DNA from: Tupaia tana
Lineage: Eukaryota > Chordata > Mammalia > Scandentia > Tupaiidae
Assembly: GCA_026018925.1 (NCBI GenBank)
Contig: JAKSZU010000012.1
Span: forward strand, 49,457,207 to 49,521,206
DNA: 64,000 bases
Reading direction: 5' to 3'
Made by a program: the position numbers and the translations under genes. Positions 45,216-56,039 of the stretch are shown one piece after another. Within the stretch, counting starts at the first letter, position 1, and each line of letters begins with the position of its first letter. Under the pieces are notes generated by a model, which did no database searches, was not told where the DNA came from, and was given only the letters and a program-made list of their open reading frames with translations.

Positions 45216-46619
45216 CCAACACAACTTTTGTAATTTCCCAGCCTCGTTTCTATTACCCCTTTGCTGATTTAGTCTGATTGCTGCCAGAAAAGTTAAGACT
45301 AAATCTCTCTTGAAGACTTTATGCATTGTCAAGAATAACTAACCCTGAGTAAGATAAATATAGAAGTGTTATTTCTCACCACATTGAACTAGTCAGTTTC
45401 ATTGTTGATTTTCTAACTGATTGGAGTGAGACTGTGGTTGCTCTCATGAGTATCTAATCTCTTGAGAATTTTATGTATATGTAAGTTTTTCAGTCATTTA
45501 TTCTCAGTCATTTGTCTTTAACATCCCAATATTCTTACTTGACATCATTTTTGAGGGAGCAACCTGTATGCCACAGGACTTTTTGTGTTCATTTATCGAT
45601 CTTAATGCTAAAGGTTTTCTATTTTACTAAGTGCTCTTACTTCACACTGATATCTTATTCTAGCCCACAATGATGGCTGGGTATAAAACCCCAGCTGAAA
45701 ATGATGTCCATGGTGAATGTGATGGTCCTTTCTTAAAGCTGTTCAGCACGTTACAGCATTTAAAGACTTTTCCCAAATTATCCTCATAGCAACTGGGTAT
45801 GACAGATTGGAGAATAGTTTTTAAATGTCCACCTAATAATTACCTTTTCCTTGTCTCTCCCCACCTGTAGAATACCTCCATCTTTATGACCAGACATTAA
45901 GAAATAACTTTATCAGGAGCTTTGCTTTGTTCTGAGTGGAACTTGAGGCGTAAGAATCCCAAGTGAAATTGTGTCACCATCCTTGAACAGCAAGGTAAGC
46001 TTCCAGCTCAGTTCTTTGGCAGGTTTAGATTGTGGTCTAAAAGAGTGTGCTATGTAAAGGTATAAAGGCAAACATTTTCTCCTAGTGTATTCAGAGCTTA
46101 GTATTCCATGCTTTAATACTCTCATGATTTCCTACTATTTATCTAGAGTTCAGATATCACGGCAACCTTTATTATGTAGGAAAATGGTGATTTTATTCAA
46201 ATAATAGAAGACAGTATTGTTCTCATTATTGAAAAGACCTTTGCTTAAGAGAATACTTACAAAATGGTGGGCACTTAGTAAATATCCTTTGAGGCAATGA
46301 GTGAATGAATAAATGAATTAGTAAAAAACAGGGCCCTGTATATGGAGCACATAATGAAACACACGGTCCTATGTCACTAAAGCACAGATTCGTGTGTAAC
46401 TTTTCACTGGCTATTCAGAGGTTGTTGAGCAAAGGTTTTAGACTTTTTTGAATAAGGACTCTACAGCAATAAATACAATCGCATTGTGACTCAGCACGCA
46501 CACAGACACATAAAACAAAAACAAAATTTTTAGGGAGCCATTACACTTACACTTGCCTTTACTTTTTATTCTTTTCTATCTTAATTGAGCAAAAGATTTA
46601 GAAGTGCATCTCCATGTAG
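45216..46619. other. Anonymous DNA
   Basis: No gene. Weak L2-like end near 46270-46320 (GGGCACTTAGTAAATATCC). Confidence 0.45.
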
Positions 46620-46695
46620 TAAGTGCTTTCTCGCTTTTCCTCTCTCTGGTCAAGTTAAAAAATAATAATAAATAAAATTAAATAATTATTGAAAC
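46620..46695 (+). repeat. Short-form SINE, 5' truncated
   Basis: Only the tail half is present: AAGTGCTTTCTCGC, CTCTCTCTGGTCAAGTTAAA, then A/T-rich (AAT)n. Confidence 0.6.
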
Positions 46696-46996
46696 AACCA
46701 AAAACGCAGTTTATCCAAAATAAATTAATGGAGGGTTTATTTGTTGGAGATTTGATAAATATAACAGGTGACCATAACTTCAATGTAATTAATTATATGA
46801 ATGTAAGTAATAAATACAATCTGTTTATATTAACAAAAAGTTGATTTATACATACCTTCCTTCATTATATCCCAATAAGAATAAATATATTTCTTTTGTG
46901 ATTTAACTATATTTTACTGAGTGTATTCTCCAAGGAATTTTAAAAAAAACTACTGACATTAACTATTTATTTTGAAAGAATTATTTATTTAGTTGA

Positions 46997-47279
46997 TTTT
47001 TTTTTTCTTTTTTTTTCTTTTTTTTTTTTTTTTAGAAGTTTTTGCTACAGGGCGTGTGTGCTCGCCAGACAGAGAGAGACAGAGAGACAGAAAGAGAGAA
47101 ATCACACCCCAGGGGGGATGGCCACGCCTCAATCCCTTCTCCTCCATTCTCCTTTTGGGATCTTGGGCACACACGCACATGCACCCGGCATGAGTTTTAA
47201 GCCACCGGGTCTGGGACACGAACCATGGTTGACCACGTGGGAGTCCAGTGACATAGCCATTATGCTAACTGCTGGTCCC
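46997..47279 (-). repeat. tRNA-derived SINE, long form
   Basis: T/CT tail, AGAAGTTTTTGCTACAGGGC, head ending CTGCTGGTCCCT. Directly followed by a short-form copy. Confidence 0.9.
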
Positions 47280-47281
47280 TG

Positions 47282-47426
47282 TTATTATTATTTTTTTAAA
47301 AAATTGAACCAGAGAGATACAGAGAGAGAAAGGAAGGTGAGAAAGCAAGCCATCAGGTCTGGGATTCAAACTACGATTGACCACGTGGGAGTCCAACACC
47401 TTAATCACCATGCCTCCTGTCAGTCC
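47282..47426 (-). repeat. Short-form tRNA-derived SINE
   Basis: TTGAACCAGAGAGATACAG to CACCATGCCTCCTGTCAGTCC, minus strand. Confidence 0.78.
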
Positions 47427-47789
47427 AACATTATTTATATTGAATACAATGTGAAATATATTGAATAAGTTTATAGTAATTAAGATATATTACGAAAATA
47501 TCAATGAATGCATGTGAATTCAGTTCTTCTTAGATTGTTCATCTACAGCTTTAGAGGAGTTATCATGGAAGCCGTTGAGTGCTCAGTGGAAATTACTCTT
47601 TACAGAGCTACTTTTGTATGGGAATAACAACTATTCCTTCACGAGTTCATTCATCTAACAGAAATTTATTAACTGTATGTTGTGTACTAGGGTAGGCACA
47701 TAGATACAAAGATAAATCAGTTAAGGCTTTTCCAAGTCTCAATCTGGTAGGCAGTGGATATGCAGATATATAAGCTTAAGAAGACTTTC

Positions 47790-47930
47790 CCTAATAACTC
47801 TGAAGTACCGCTTGTCTTCATTTTGCAGAGGGAAAAAAAAATTGCCTTTAGATAATTTAGAAATTGTGTCTAAACCATTAAATGAAGAAGCAGAAATCCA
47901 AACCCAGGCATCTGGCCCCCAAATTCAGGA
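47790..47930 (-). repeat. MIR fragment
   Basis: TTCATTTTGCAGAGGGAAAA and GAAATCCAAACCCAGGCATC. Confidence 0.6.
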
Positions 47931-47976
47931 AGTTTTTATGTTCTTAGGTTGACTTACAGTTTATAGTTATAGAATT

Positions 47977-48235
47977 ACTATTATTATTATTATTTAGAGG
48001 ACTTTTTTTTCTATAGGGTACATGTGCTTTCTGGAGAGACAGACAGAAAGTGAGAAATCACACCCCAGGGGTGATGGACATGCCACAATCCCTTCTCCTC
48101 CAATCTCCCCTTGGGATTTTGGGCACACATGCACGTACACCTGGTGTGAGTTTCAAGCCGCTAGATCCAGGACTCAAACCGCAGTTGAGTATGTGGAGGT
48201 CCAGCAACATAACCATTATGCCATCTGCTGGTCCC
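47977..48235 (-). repeat. tRNA-derived SINE, long form
   Basis: (ATT)n tail; AGTTAYAGAATTA duplicates at 47964 and 48236. Confidence 0.88.
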
Positions 48236-48248
48236 AGTTACAGAATTA

Positions 48249-48849
48249 TTTAATCAATCTCTTTCATTTTTCTGTTATGTGCTCAGCTATATTTGAGCAC
48301 ATTGAGTCATATAGAAGCAAACTTTTTTTTTTAATGGCACAATTTAAGCATTCAGGCTCAGATTCAAAAACACCCAGCATGAAGGACATTATGGCCACCC
48401 ATTATGTTGCTGATGTTATTGTTAGAGTAAAAAAGACTAGGTGTCAAGTGAGCACCTTACTATCTATTCGAAAGGACAAAACAATATCCTTCAATATCTA
48501 TTCCTTATTTCCTACGCTTTCTCAGGCTCCATATCTGCACTTAGCATCAGGTTCCTTTTTCTTCACTTTCTCAATAAGTTGTTTTTACTTCAGTTCTTAC
48601 CAGGTGTGACCTGAGTGGTGGTATGGTCTGGAATGGTCATACCAGAGGTGGTGACTGGTGAATGGATTTGGAGGACATTTCAAAGATAAGATTAACAATG
48701 TGTGTTCATGGATGTGTGTTTTTCTCAGAAATTTTTTCATGCTACTACTATTTTTTTAAATCTTTTTATTTATTTTATTTTATTTTTTTTACTTTTTAAA
48801 AATAATCAAACTTTTTAAAATAATAGCAATATATATACTTTATTCAGTA
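48249..48849. other. Anonymous DNA
   Basis: The + strand frame ending at 48609 starts in a SINE and has no domain signal. Confidence 0.45.
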
Positions 48850-49030
48850 TTGTCTATGTTTTAGGCATCATTATGGGTTATTTATATCAACTCATTCCAT
48901 TCTCAAAATATGCTTATGAAGTACTATTATCATCTCTGCTTTTCACTGAGGTACAGAAAGCTAGTGACTTGTCCAAGGTTACCCAATTAGTAAGTAGAGA
49001 TGATAGGATTTGAAGACAGACAGATCATCC
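48850..49030 (-). repeat. MIR
   Basis: TTCACTGAGGTACAGAAAGC, GACTTGTCCAAGGTTACCCA, ATAGGATTTGAAGACAG. Confidence 0.7.
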
Positions 49031-49101
49031 CCAGAGACCATGTTTTTAATCATCACAATATGCTAAATACTTGTATTATTTTAAAAAAAAATCTCTTTTT
49101 T

Positions 49102-49355
49102 GAGACCAGTAGTTGGCATAATGGCTATGTTGCTGGACTCCCATGTAGTCGACCATGGTTCAAGTCCCAGACCGGGAGGCTTAAACTCATGCTGGGCACG
49201 TGTGCGTGCGTGCCCAAGATATTGAGAGGAGAATGGAGGAGAAGGGATTGCAGCTTGGCTATCCACCCTGGGGAGGAGATTTCTCACTTTCTGTCTTTCT
49301 GTCTCTCTCTGTCTTTCTGACATGCGCCCTATAGCAAAAACATCTCCAAAAAAGT
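49102..49355 (+). repeat. tRNA-derived SINE, long form
   Basis: Flanks both read TTTTAAAAAAA(AA)TCTCTTTTT. Head GAGACCAGTAGTTGGC. Confidence 0.9.
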
Positions 49356-49423
49356 TTTAAAAAAATCTCTTTTTATATTGATAGAAGAATTTGTGATATA
49401 GTAAAAGCAGAAAATGCAATGAT

Positions 49424-49449
49424 CTCTCTCTCTCTCTTTCTCTCTCTTT
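49424..49449. repeat. (CT)n tract
   Basis: CTCTCTCTCT with one TTT interruption. Confidence 0.85.
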
Positions 49450-49789
49450 TAAGATGAAGAAATAAAAGCTCAGGGACATTTATGTAGCTTGTTTAAAAGG
49501 TTAAAAAGAGAATGAGCATCTTCCTGTATTCTGTGCCGATTCCCTCAAGAGGATGAAGCAAGGCACAGACTGTACAGTGCAGTATTTCAGTGGTCATGGT
49601 TTTGAAGTTGTTGCACTGGTTTTCACATGTTTTTCACAAAAGACAACATTCTCTGAAACGTGAAAGGGCACCTTAGACTTCAGACTTATCTGAAGGTACC
49701 TTATCCTTAGACTTCAGAGAAATTGTGACAATCTCTTCTCTCACAGTATTTAAAATCCAAAAATGTAACACTGTATTACTGTTCTCAGG

Positions 49790-49905
49790 CAATTTCCTAA
49801 TGGGACAGCTGGGAAAACTAAGAGAGATAATATTTATTTTTCTTAGACTAGCTGTTACAAAGCAAGTGCCTAGTTACTGTAAGTATTATCTAACTAATAA
49901 ATAAC
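49790..49905 (+). repeat. MIR fragment
   Basis: GGCAATTTCCTAATGGGACA and AAGCAAGTGCCTAGTTACTG. Confidence 0.4.
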
Positions 49906-50171
49906 AGTGACAAAAGCAAGACTAATTTCCAGGGAAAAGGCAAACTTTCAACCCAAAAGAAAATAAGCAACAAATATTTTAAAGATAACTGAATGATTAT
50001 TTGGAATACCTGAGTGGTGTCAGGAACTAATATAGAATACCCTTCTACAATTTGGAGGTCAGATGTCAGTTACTGACGTACTGGGAAGCCTGCATTGATA
50101 ATGAGATCATGACAAGCTCATGTCGTTTGGGTGTCATGAGTGTGCTGCATAGGTAATTTATCCATTTTTGC
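49906..50171. other. Upstream flank of the second OR exon
   Basis: Likely intron sequence ahead of the acceptor at 50188; nothing else recognised. 49380-49789 is also without a recognised gene. Confidence 0.4.
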
Positions 50172-50188
50172 TTGCTTTGTTTTGGCAG
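50172..50188 (+). promoter_or_regulatory. Probable 3' splice acceptor before second OR coding exon
   Basis: A pyrimidine- and T-rich tract ends in TTTTGGCAG at 50188, 27 bases before the ATG. OR genes commonly have non-coding 5' exons spliced to the coding exon just upstream of ATG. Inferred from sequence only. Confidence 0.5.
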
Positions 50189-50215
50189 GTGAAACACAAT
50201 TTCAGAAAGACATTC

Positions 50216-51154
50216 ATGGAGAATGGCACTGAGGTGAATTACTTTAGACTCTTGGGTCTGACTGACATCCCAGAGCTACAAGTCCCCCTCTTCATAACAT
50301 TTACCATCATTTACCTCACCACTCTCATCGGGAACCTGGGGATAATCATGTTGATTCTATTGGATTCTCGTCTCCATACTCCCATGTATTTTTTCCTCAG
50401 TAACCTCTCTCTGGCAGACTGTGTTTATTCTTCTGCTGTTACTCCCAAAGTGATGGCTGGGCTTCTCACAGGGGATAAAGTTATCTCCTATGGGGGGTGT
50501 ATTGCTCAGATGTTCTTCTTTGTGGCTTTCGCTAGTGTTGATTGCTTTCTACTTGCTGTCATGGCCTACGATCGTCATGCAGCGGTATGCAAACCCTTGC
50601 ATTACACCAGCACTGTGACCACCGATGTGTGTGCTCAAATGGCGATAGGCTGCTATCTCTGGGGCTTTATTGAATCTGCAGTCCACACCGGGTTCACCTT
50701 CTGCCTATCCTTCTGCCATTCTAATGTGGTTCATCATTTTTTCTGTGATATTCCTCCAATTCTGGCTCTTTCTTGCTCCGATATCTATATCAATGAGATT
50801 GTGCTCTTTATCTTGGCAGCTTTCAATGTTGCTTTTGCCCTGATAGTTATCTTGACTTCCTATCTGTTCATATTCATTGCCATTCTGAGGATGCACTCAG
50901 CAGAAGGACAGAAAAAAGCCTTCTCCACTTGTGCTTCTCACCTTACTGCCGTAACCATATTCTATGGAACTGTGATCTTCATGTACTTACAACCCAGTTC
51001 TAGTCATTCAATGGACAATGACCAAATGGCATCTGTGTTCTATACTATAATAGTGCCCATGTTGAACCCAATTGTCTATAGTCTAAGGAATAAAGAGGTT
51101 AATAATGCTTTCAGTAAAGCCATTGAGAAAATGAAGGCTCTGTTCAGCATGTAA
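50216..51154 (+). CDS. Olfactory receptor, OR5B subfamily (intact, 312 aa, DRH instead of DRY)
   Basis: Seven-transmembrane odorant receptor with an intact frame. The open frame extends upstream to 50168, but MENGTEV at 50216 matches OR5B starts, and a CAG splice acceptor at about 50188 cuts the upstream extension. Landmarks: glycosylation site NGT at 3-5; GN at 39-40; [10 protein letters not shown] at 56-65; Cys95; loop 2 cysteines 167, 177 and 187; KAFSTCASH at 234-242; PMLNPIVYS at 281-289. The TM3 motif reads [10 protein letters not shown], so the usual Tyr121 is His (codon CAT at 50576-50578). This may alter G-protein coupling, or may be an early sign of relaxed constraint. It is clearly paralogous to the receptor at 28542 and probably OR5B2/OR5B17-like; the exact ortholog is uncertain. 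Confidence 0.93.
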   Translation: MENGTEVNYFRLLGLTDIPELQVPLFITFTIIYLTTLIGNLGIIMLILLDSRLHTPMYFFLSNLSLADCVYSSAVTPKVMAGLLTGDKVISYGGCIAQMFFFVAFASVDCFLLAVMAYDRHAAVCKPLHYTSTVTTDVCAQMAIGCYLWGFIESAVHTGFTFCLSFCHSNVVHHFFCDIPPILALSCSDIYINEIVLFILAAFNVAFALIVILTSYLFIFIAILRMHSAEGQKKAFSTCASHLTAVTIFYGTVIFMYLQPSSSHSMDNDQMASVFYTIIVPMLNPIVYSLRNKEVNNAFSKAIEKMKALFSM

Positions 51155-51159
51155 TCTTT

Positions 51160-51675
51160 ATTTATTTATTTTTATTACATTTAATCATTGTACATCTTTA
51201 CAGCTTGCAATATGGTTTTCTCCCAGCATACATGCAGTGCACGTCAATAGAGTCAAGGATACTACCATATATCTCATCATCAAGAGATAACTTTCCATTC
51301 TGTGTCTGTTAAATACACATTTTACATTTGTGTAATTAAATATACACAATTCCTCCCAATATCCATCCTCCTCATCTACAGTCCCTGGTATCTATGCTTG
51401 CCCTCCCTGCTATCATCTCTTCCACTCTTTCAGCTTCTTCCAGAGTGCAGACATTTGGTATATATTGAGCGGGGATACAGAAAGTCTGTCTTTCATAGTC
51501 TGGCTTGCTTCGCTTAACATTAAATATTCTATATTCATCCACTTTGTATCAAATGAGAAGGTCTATCTTTTTTTTTTTTTAATGACTCAGTAGTATTCCA
51601 TAGTGTATATGTGCTACATTTTTTCAATCCAGTCATCTCTTCTTGGTAATCTGGGTTGATTATATATCTTAACAA
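51160..51675 (-). repeat. L1 ORF2 end plus 3' UTR
   Basis: Best copy of the lineage-type 3' UTR. Going right: tail ATTACATTTAATCATTGTAC, ATGCAGTGCACGTCAATAG, TCTGTGTCTGTTAAATACAC, then the ORF2 C-terminal text (TCATAGTCTGGCTTGCTTCG; ATTCATCCACTTTGTATCAA). Begins just after the second OR stop codon. Confidence 0.72.
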
Positions 51676-51678
51676 TTG

Positions 51679-51716
51679 TTGACTATGTGGGAGTCCAGTG
51701 ACTCCCACATAGTCAA
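51679..51716. repeat. Perfect 17-bp inverted repeat made of SINE sequence
   Basis: TTGACTATGTGGGAGTC at 51679-51695, spacer CAGT, then its exact reverse complement at 51700-51716. The arm is the SINE segment normally next to the head. Confidence 0.9.
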
Positions 51717-51778
51717 TTGTCATTGATCCTGACTTAACTCTCTGAACTAGATTTTTTCTATGTACAAAATAAAGGAAC

Positions 51779-51972
51779 ATTTTTGATTGCCAGAGGTTAT
51801 GTGTGTTCACCAGAAACACACACTGCAATCCCTTCTCCTCCATTTCACCATCCGGTTAGAATTTTGTGCATGCATACACGTATGCCCAGCATGCAAATGA
51901 GGCCTGTACTCCAACCATGGTTGGCCATGTGAGATCGGGTTCACTTAGCCATTAGGCTATGGGGCTGGACTT
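51779..51972 (-). repeat. Old tRNA-derived SINE
   Basis: Diverged copy; CAATCCCTTCTCCTCCATTT and head ending GGGGCTGG are recognisable, with part of the GA-rich region missing. Confidence 0.65.
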
Positions 51973-51989
51973 CTAAAAATTTTTTTTAA

Positions 51990-52149
51990 AAGAAGCATTT
52001 TATTTATTTATTTATTTATTTATTTATTTTAATTTGACCAGAGAGAGAGAGAGAGAAAGTGAGAAAGCAAGACACCAGGTCCAAGGCTTGAACCACAGTC
52101 GACCTTGTGGGAGTGTCTAGAGCTTTGACTACCACATCACCTGCTAGCC
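51990..52149 (-). repeat. Short-form tRNA-derived SINE
   Basis: (TTTA)n tail, AATTTGACCAGAGAGAG, head ending CATCACCTGCTAGCCTCC. Confidence 0.78.
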
Positions 52150-52589
52150 TCCTCAAATGAAAATATTAATGAGACTTATCTCAAGCTATTATTGTGAGAA
52201 TGAATTGAGATAATGGATTTTAAAAAATGACTAACATGCTTAGTGTTTAGCCTAACCTGATTAGTGATAGGTGTAATATTACTAAGATGAATGGTGACCT
52301 CTGAGTTTGCTTGAGAAAGGTAGGAGGAATTACACAGGGGTTAGGTGTAAGATGAGTTTTGAAGTCTTGTAGCCTCTCTTTTCCATTTTCTCTTTCTCAC
52401 AAAATTGGTCCACTAAGATTTTTCTGCACCTTCCAGTGTTTCTCAATCCATCCTATGCTTGCATGAGCAACTGTTCTTGCTTTTGCATGTAGATCATTCT
52501 TTTGCTTTTTCCTTTCTTTTAAGTTTCTTCCTTAAAAATCATATTTTAGCTTGGGTTGAAAAAGTCCCCTTTCTTACCTAAAAAATACT
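52150..52589. other. Anonymous DNA
   Basis: Nothing recognised. 53319-53609 and 54738-55004 likewise. Confidence 0.45.
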
Positions 52590-52945
52590 CAGAAGTTGAT
52601 CTCACAGAGCTAGAAAGTGAAATGATTGCTAACAGGAGCTGGGACAACTAGGGGCAACTGGGAAGATGCTGGTCAAAGGATACCAAATCTCAGTTAGATA
52701 GGAGGAATAAGTTCAAGATTTATTGTATCACATGGTGACTATGGTCAACCACAATATTCTTGCAAAATGCTAGGAGAGCGGATGCTAAGTTTTGTCGCCA
52801 CAAAAATGACCATCATGTGAAGAAATGCATATGTTAATTATCTAGATTTAATCAACCCACAATGCATATATACTTCAAAACATTGTACATGGTAAATGCA
52901 GACCGTCTTATCTGTGAATTTACAAAAAATAATAAAGTTTTCTTT
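52590..52945 (+). repeat. L1 3' UTR (MA/P-like)
   Basis: CATGGTGACTATGGTCAACC and CACAATGCATATATACTTCA, ending AAAAAATAATAAAG; matches typical + strand L1 3' UTR order. Confidence 0.62.
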
Positions 52946-53087
52946 CTTAAACTATCTTTTCTTTCATTACTGTCATTCCATAGTTGAATTACAGAGGGTG
53001 TGGTGTTGAAAGTTCTAGTTTGTTGACTACCTTTAGCCTGCAGATCTGTTTTGGTGCTGAACTCTATGTTCTTAAATTTTTATTTGA

Positions 53088-53318
53088 GTGACCAGCAGAT
53101 GTTGTAATGGTTATGTCACTGAACTCCCACATAATTGACCACAGGTTGTGTCCCAGACCCAGTGGCTTAAAACTCACACGTGTGCATGCATGCCCAAAAT
53201 CCCAAGAGGAGAATGGAGAAGAAAGGATTGCAGTGTGGCCATTCCCTTGGGGGTGATTTCTTGCTATCTCTCTGTCTCTCCGGCGAGTGCATGCACCCTA
53301 TAGCAAAAATCTCTCTTA
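53088..53318 (+). repeat. tRNA-derived SINE, long form
   Basis: Head GACCAGCAGATGTTG to ATAGCAAAAATCTCTC; the flanks share AAATTTTT(n)GAGT. Confidence 0.85.
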
Positions 53319-53609
53319 AAAAATTTTTTTTTTTTGAGTCAGTTCTTGTGTAGGAATACATAGTGGCTTTTTGTTGTTGTTTTTAGTGTTTTAAATTATT
53401 TAACTTGAATTCGAGGCTTTGAGAGGAGCATCTATCATCAGTTAATCATTATTCTCTACCACCTGTCTAATTCACGCTTCACTTTACAAGCCTAACTCCC
53501 CAAATTGTTTGCCAGCTTTTCATAGCTGTCTGTAGAATATTCCATGTTTTACAACTGACAATAAGACATCTATTCCTTTATATGCATGTTTATATACACC
53601 TATTTTTCA

Positions 53610-53820
53610 TTTAATTTTAATTATCTTCATCTAATTCTCACAATAATGTTACAAGATAGATATTCTTATTATTTGTTATTAGAGAACTGAGGATCTGGGA
53701 AGGTATGTAAAACTTTGTAATTATACAGGTATAATAGTATGAGGCCAATTCAATAGTCAAGATTCAAGCCCAGCTGTGACCAAATTAAAAGGCCGTAGTT
53801 TTAGTCATGTCCTAGTCAGC
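53610..53820 (-). repeat. MIR
   Basis: CTAATTCTCACAATAATGTT, AGAGAACTGAGGATCTGGGA, AAGATTCAAGCCCAGCTGTG. Confidence 0.65.
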
Positions 53821-53854
53821 ATTTGAAGATGTACTGTTAAGAATGAGAGCGATT

Positions 53855-54104
53855 GGGACCAGCAGTTAGCGTAATGGCTATGTCGCTGGACTCCCACGTA
53901 GTCGACCGCGGTTCGAGTCCCGGACCCGGCGGCTTAAACTCACGCCGGGCGCGTGTGCGTGCGTGCCCAAGATCCCGAGAGGAGAATGGAGGAGAAGGGA
54001 TTGCGGCGTGGCCATCCCCCCTGGGGGGTGATTTCCTGCTTTCTATCTCTCTGTCTCTCTCTGTCTGTCTGGCGAGCGCACGCGCCCTATAGCAAAAACC
54101 TCTC

Positions 54105-54137
<33 letters not shown>
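53855..54137 (+). repeat. Youngest-looking tRNA-derived SINE (reference copy)
   Basis: Perfect 14-bp duplication GAATGAGAGCGATT at 53841 and 54138. Pol III A box TAGCGTAATGG (53867-53877) and B box GGTTCGAGTCC (53910-53920) are intact. CpG-rich, with a long A tail. Confidence 0.95.
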
Positions 54138-54139
<2 letters not shown>

Positions 54140-54458
54140 ATGAGAGCGATTAAAAGAAAAACTGTTGTGGTGGGTGATGATTTTGTTCATTTACCATTAG
54201 CCTTTCTGTAGTTCATAGAATGATTATTTCACTCTCTCTCTCTTTCTCTTTCTGTTTCTCTTTCCTCCAATGAGAAGTCAGTAAGGGAAAATTAACACTT
54301 ACTTAATCAGAGCATCACCTTTACTTCTTTCAACGGGAGCATCACCTTTTTCCCTTTGCGAATCTTTTTTAGGAAAGCAGCATGAGGGTGTTTCCTAAGT
54401 GTCACTAAACTTCCTGCTGATTTGAGTTTTGACCTTAATGTTCAGCCTTAACTCACTT

Positions 54459-54725
54459 GTTTTTTTTTTCTTTTTTGGAGAGGTTTATGCTATAGGGTGT
54501 GTGTGCTCGCTAGAGAGACAGAGAGAGGCAGAGAGACAGAAAGAGAGAAATCACCCCCCAGGGGGCATGGCCACACCGCATCTCTTCTCCTCCATTCTCC
54601 TCTTGGGATCTTGGGCATACATGCACATGCACCCGGCGTGAGTTTAAGCCACCAGGTCCAGGACTTGAACTGCAGTCGACTACATGAGAATTCAGTGACA
54701 TAGCCATTACGCTAACTTCTGGTCC
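54459..54725 (-). repeat. Young tRNA-derived SINE
   Basis: Exact duplication CTTAACTCACTT at 54447-54458 and 54726-54737. Confidence 0.93.
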
Positions 54726-55004
54726 CTTAACTCACTTTTTAACCAAATGTTTAAAACTCTTTCTGTGCTCAAATAACTTATAGTAAGTATGGTTGTCCAA
54801 TTGCTTTTTCATGAATCACACTTCTTATTAACTATGTAATGAATGTAGTTTACCTTTGCACCGGAAAAGGCACAGTCGGTCCTGAATAATAATTCCAAAT
54901 TCTGAAATTCAGCCAGAGAACAATGCAATACTGTTAGAGATGTTCTCCGTCAGGTACAGGCTAAAAGGATGCAAGATCTCTAAGGCAAATGGAGATAAAG
55001 GAAG

Positions 55005-55190
55005 GACATGACTGTGGATCCAGACACTCTTGGGTGCAAGGCCTGAATCCACCGTTAATTCTAACTGCGCCCTTGGCCGAGTCATTTGTTTTCTCTTACT
55101 TGTAAGATAAATAATATTGTAAAATTCCCTGTCTCACGTAATTCACAGAACTGTGTCTGTGAATACCAAACAACAGGAGTTCTATTGCTG
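55005..55190 (+). repeat. MIR
   Basis: GACACTCTTGGGTGCAAGGC, CTTGGCCGAGTCATTTGTTT, ACTTGTAAGATAAATAATAT. Confidence 0.6.
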
Positions 55191-55429
55191 AGGTCCTTTA
55201 TTTAAAGCAATCAATAAAATTTTGTTCTAGGAGTGTTTTCCCTGGTTAAGACTGCAGAATCATAGCAAATTCTCGGGTTAAGTATGGAGGAGGGGAATGG
55301 CCTGAATGTGTTAACAACTATTGACATTCAGACAAGTTAATTACAGCCAAAAGGGCCAGCATGTGGTCTGGTTTCTCTAATATGATGTTACCTTGAGCCA
55401 TCTTGGAATTTTTTTTTTTTTTTTCTGTT

Positions 55430-55690
55430 CTCATTTTATTTATTTATTTTACATACTGTCACTGAACACCACCACAGCATACAAAATGTGATTTTCCAGC
55501 CAGAATACACTGTAAAGTGACCTAATCATACCTGTTATCATCAACAAATAGTTTTCCATTTCTTGAATATATATGTATTTTCCCCCTTATTTCTTACCCT
55601 CTGCTATTTCCCATCTTCCCACTCTGTCTCTGGTATCTGCAGTTGCTTTCCATTCCTTTATTCTTTCCCACATTGTATTGATTCACAAAA
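55430..55690 (-). repeat. L1 3' end
   Basis: CACAGCATACAAAATGTGAT, CTGTTATCATCAACAAATAG, CACTCTGTCTCTGGTATCTG. Confidence 0.63.
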
Positions 55691-55844
55691 TATCTTAATT
55701 AATCTAAATACTTTCAATAGTAAGTTCAGCTGATATATACATATCCGTGAACAAAAGTTGACTTTAGGCATCAAACTCTGTGGGTAGAATGAATATACTA
55801 TAAAATAGCACAGGGCTGAGGCTATATGGCTTACTGTGGTCACT

Positions 55845-55868
55845 TGGCCTTTTGGCTAAGATCAAGTG
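55845..55868 (+). pseudogene. RNU2-derived: U2 snRNA 5'-end fragment
   Basis: GGCCTTTTGGCTAAGATCAA and the following GTG match the 5' part of U2 snRNA (nucleotides ~9-32) with one mismatch (leading C to T). U2 resemblance stops right after GTG; the branch-point pairing region and the Sm site are absent. A non-functional fragment, either a retro-pseudogene truncated at its 3' side or part of a chimera. Confidence 0.65.
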
Positions 55869-56039
55869 GAGCCATACTGGAATTTTAAAGGCTGATGCAC
55901 AGGAACCAGGAGGAGTTACAGAGATGCAGAGCTCTCTGGGAGTGTTCCCCATGAGGACGTCTACAGTACTCATCCCACTTTCCTAGGAAAGAAGCAATTA
56001 ATTTGTCTGTGGGGACTTAGATGAATATGTTGATGGTTC

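Noticed and set aside
48022-48609. 195-codon frame on the plus strand
   Set aside because: Starts within a SINE and continues through anonymous DNA with no domain or codon-use signal.
50168-50215. Upstream in-frame ATG of the second OR (16 extra codons)
   Set aside because: The extension is interrupted by a splice acceptor-like CAG and does not resemble OR N-termini; MENGTEV is the family start.
53867-53920. Functional tRNA gene in SINE heads
   Set aside because: A and B boxes are present, but there is no foldable acceptor stem and mature tRNA end; the sequence continues as a SINE and recurs many times.
53841-54151. CRISPR-like direct repeats from short identical flanks
   Set aside because: They are target-site duplications around SINEs in mammalian DNA; there are no regularly spaced repeat-spacer arrays.
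55845-55868. Functional U2 snRNA gene
   Set aside because: Only the 5' ~24 nt is present, with no Sm site, 3' stem-loops or 3' box.
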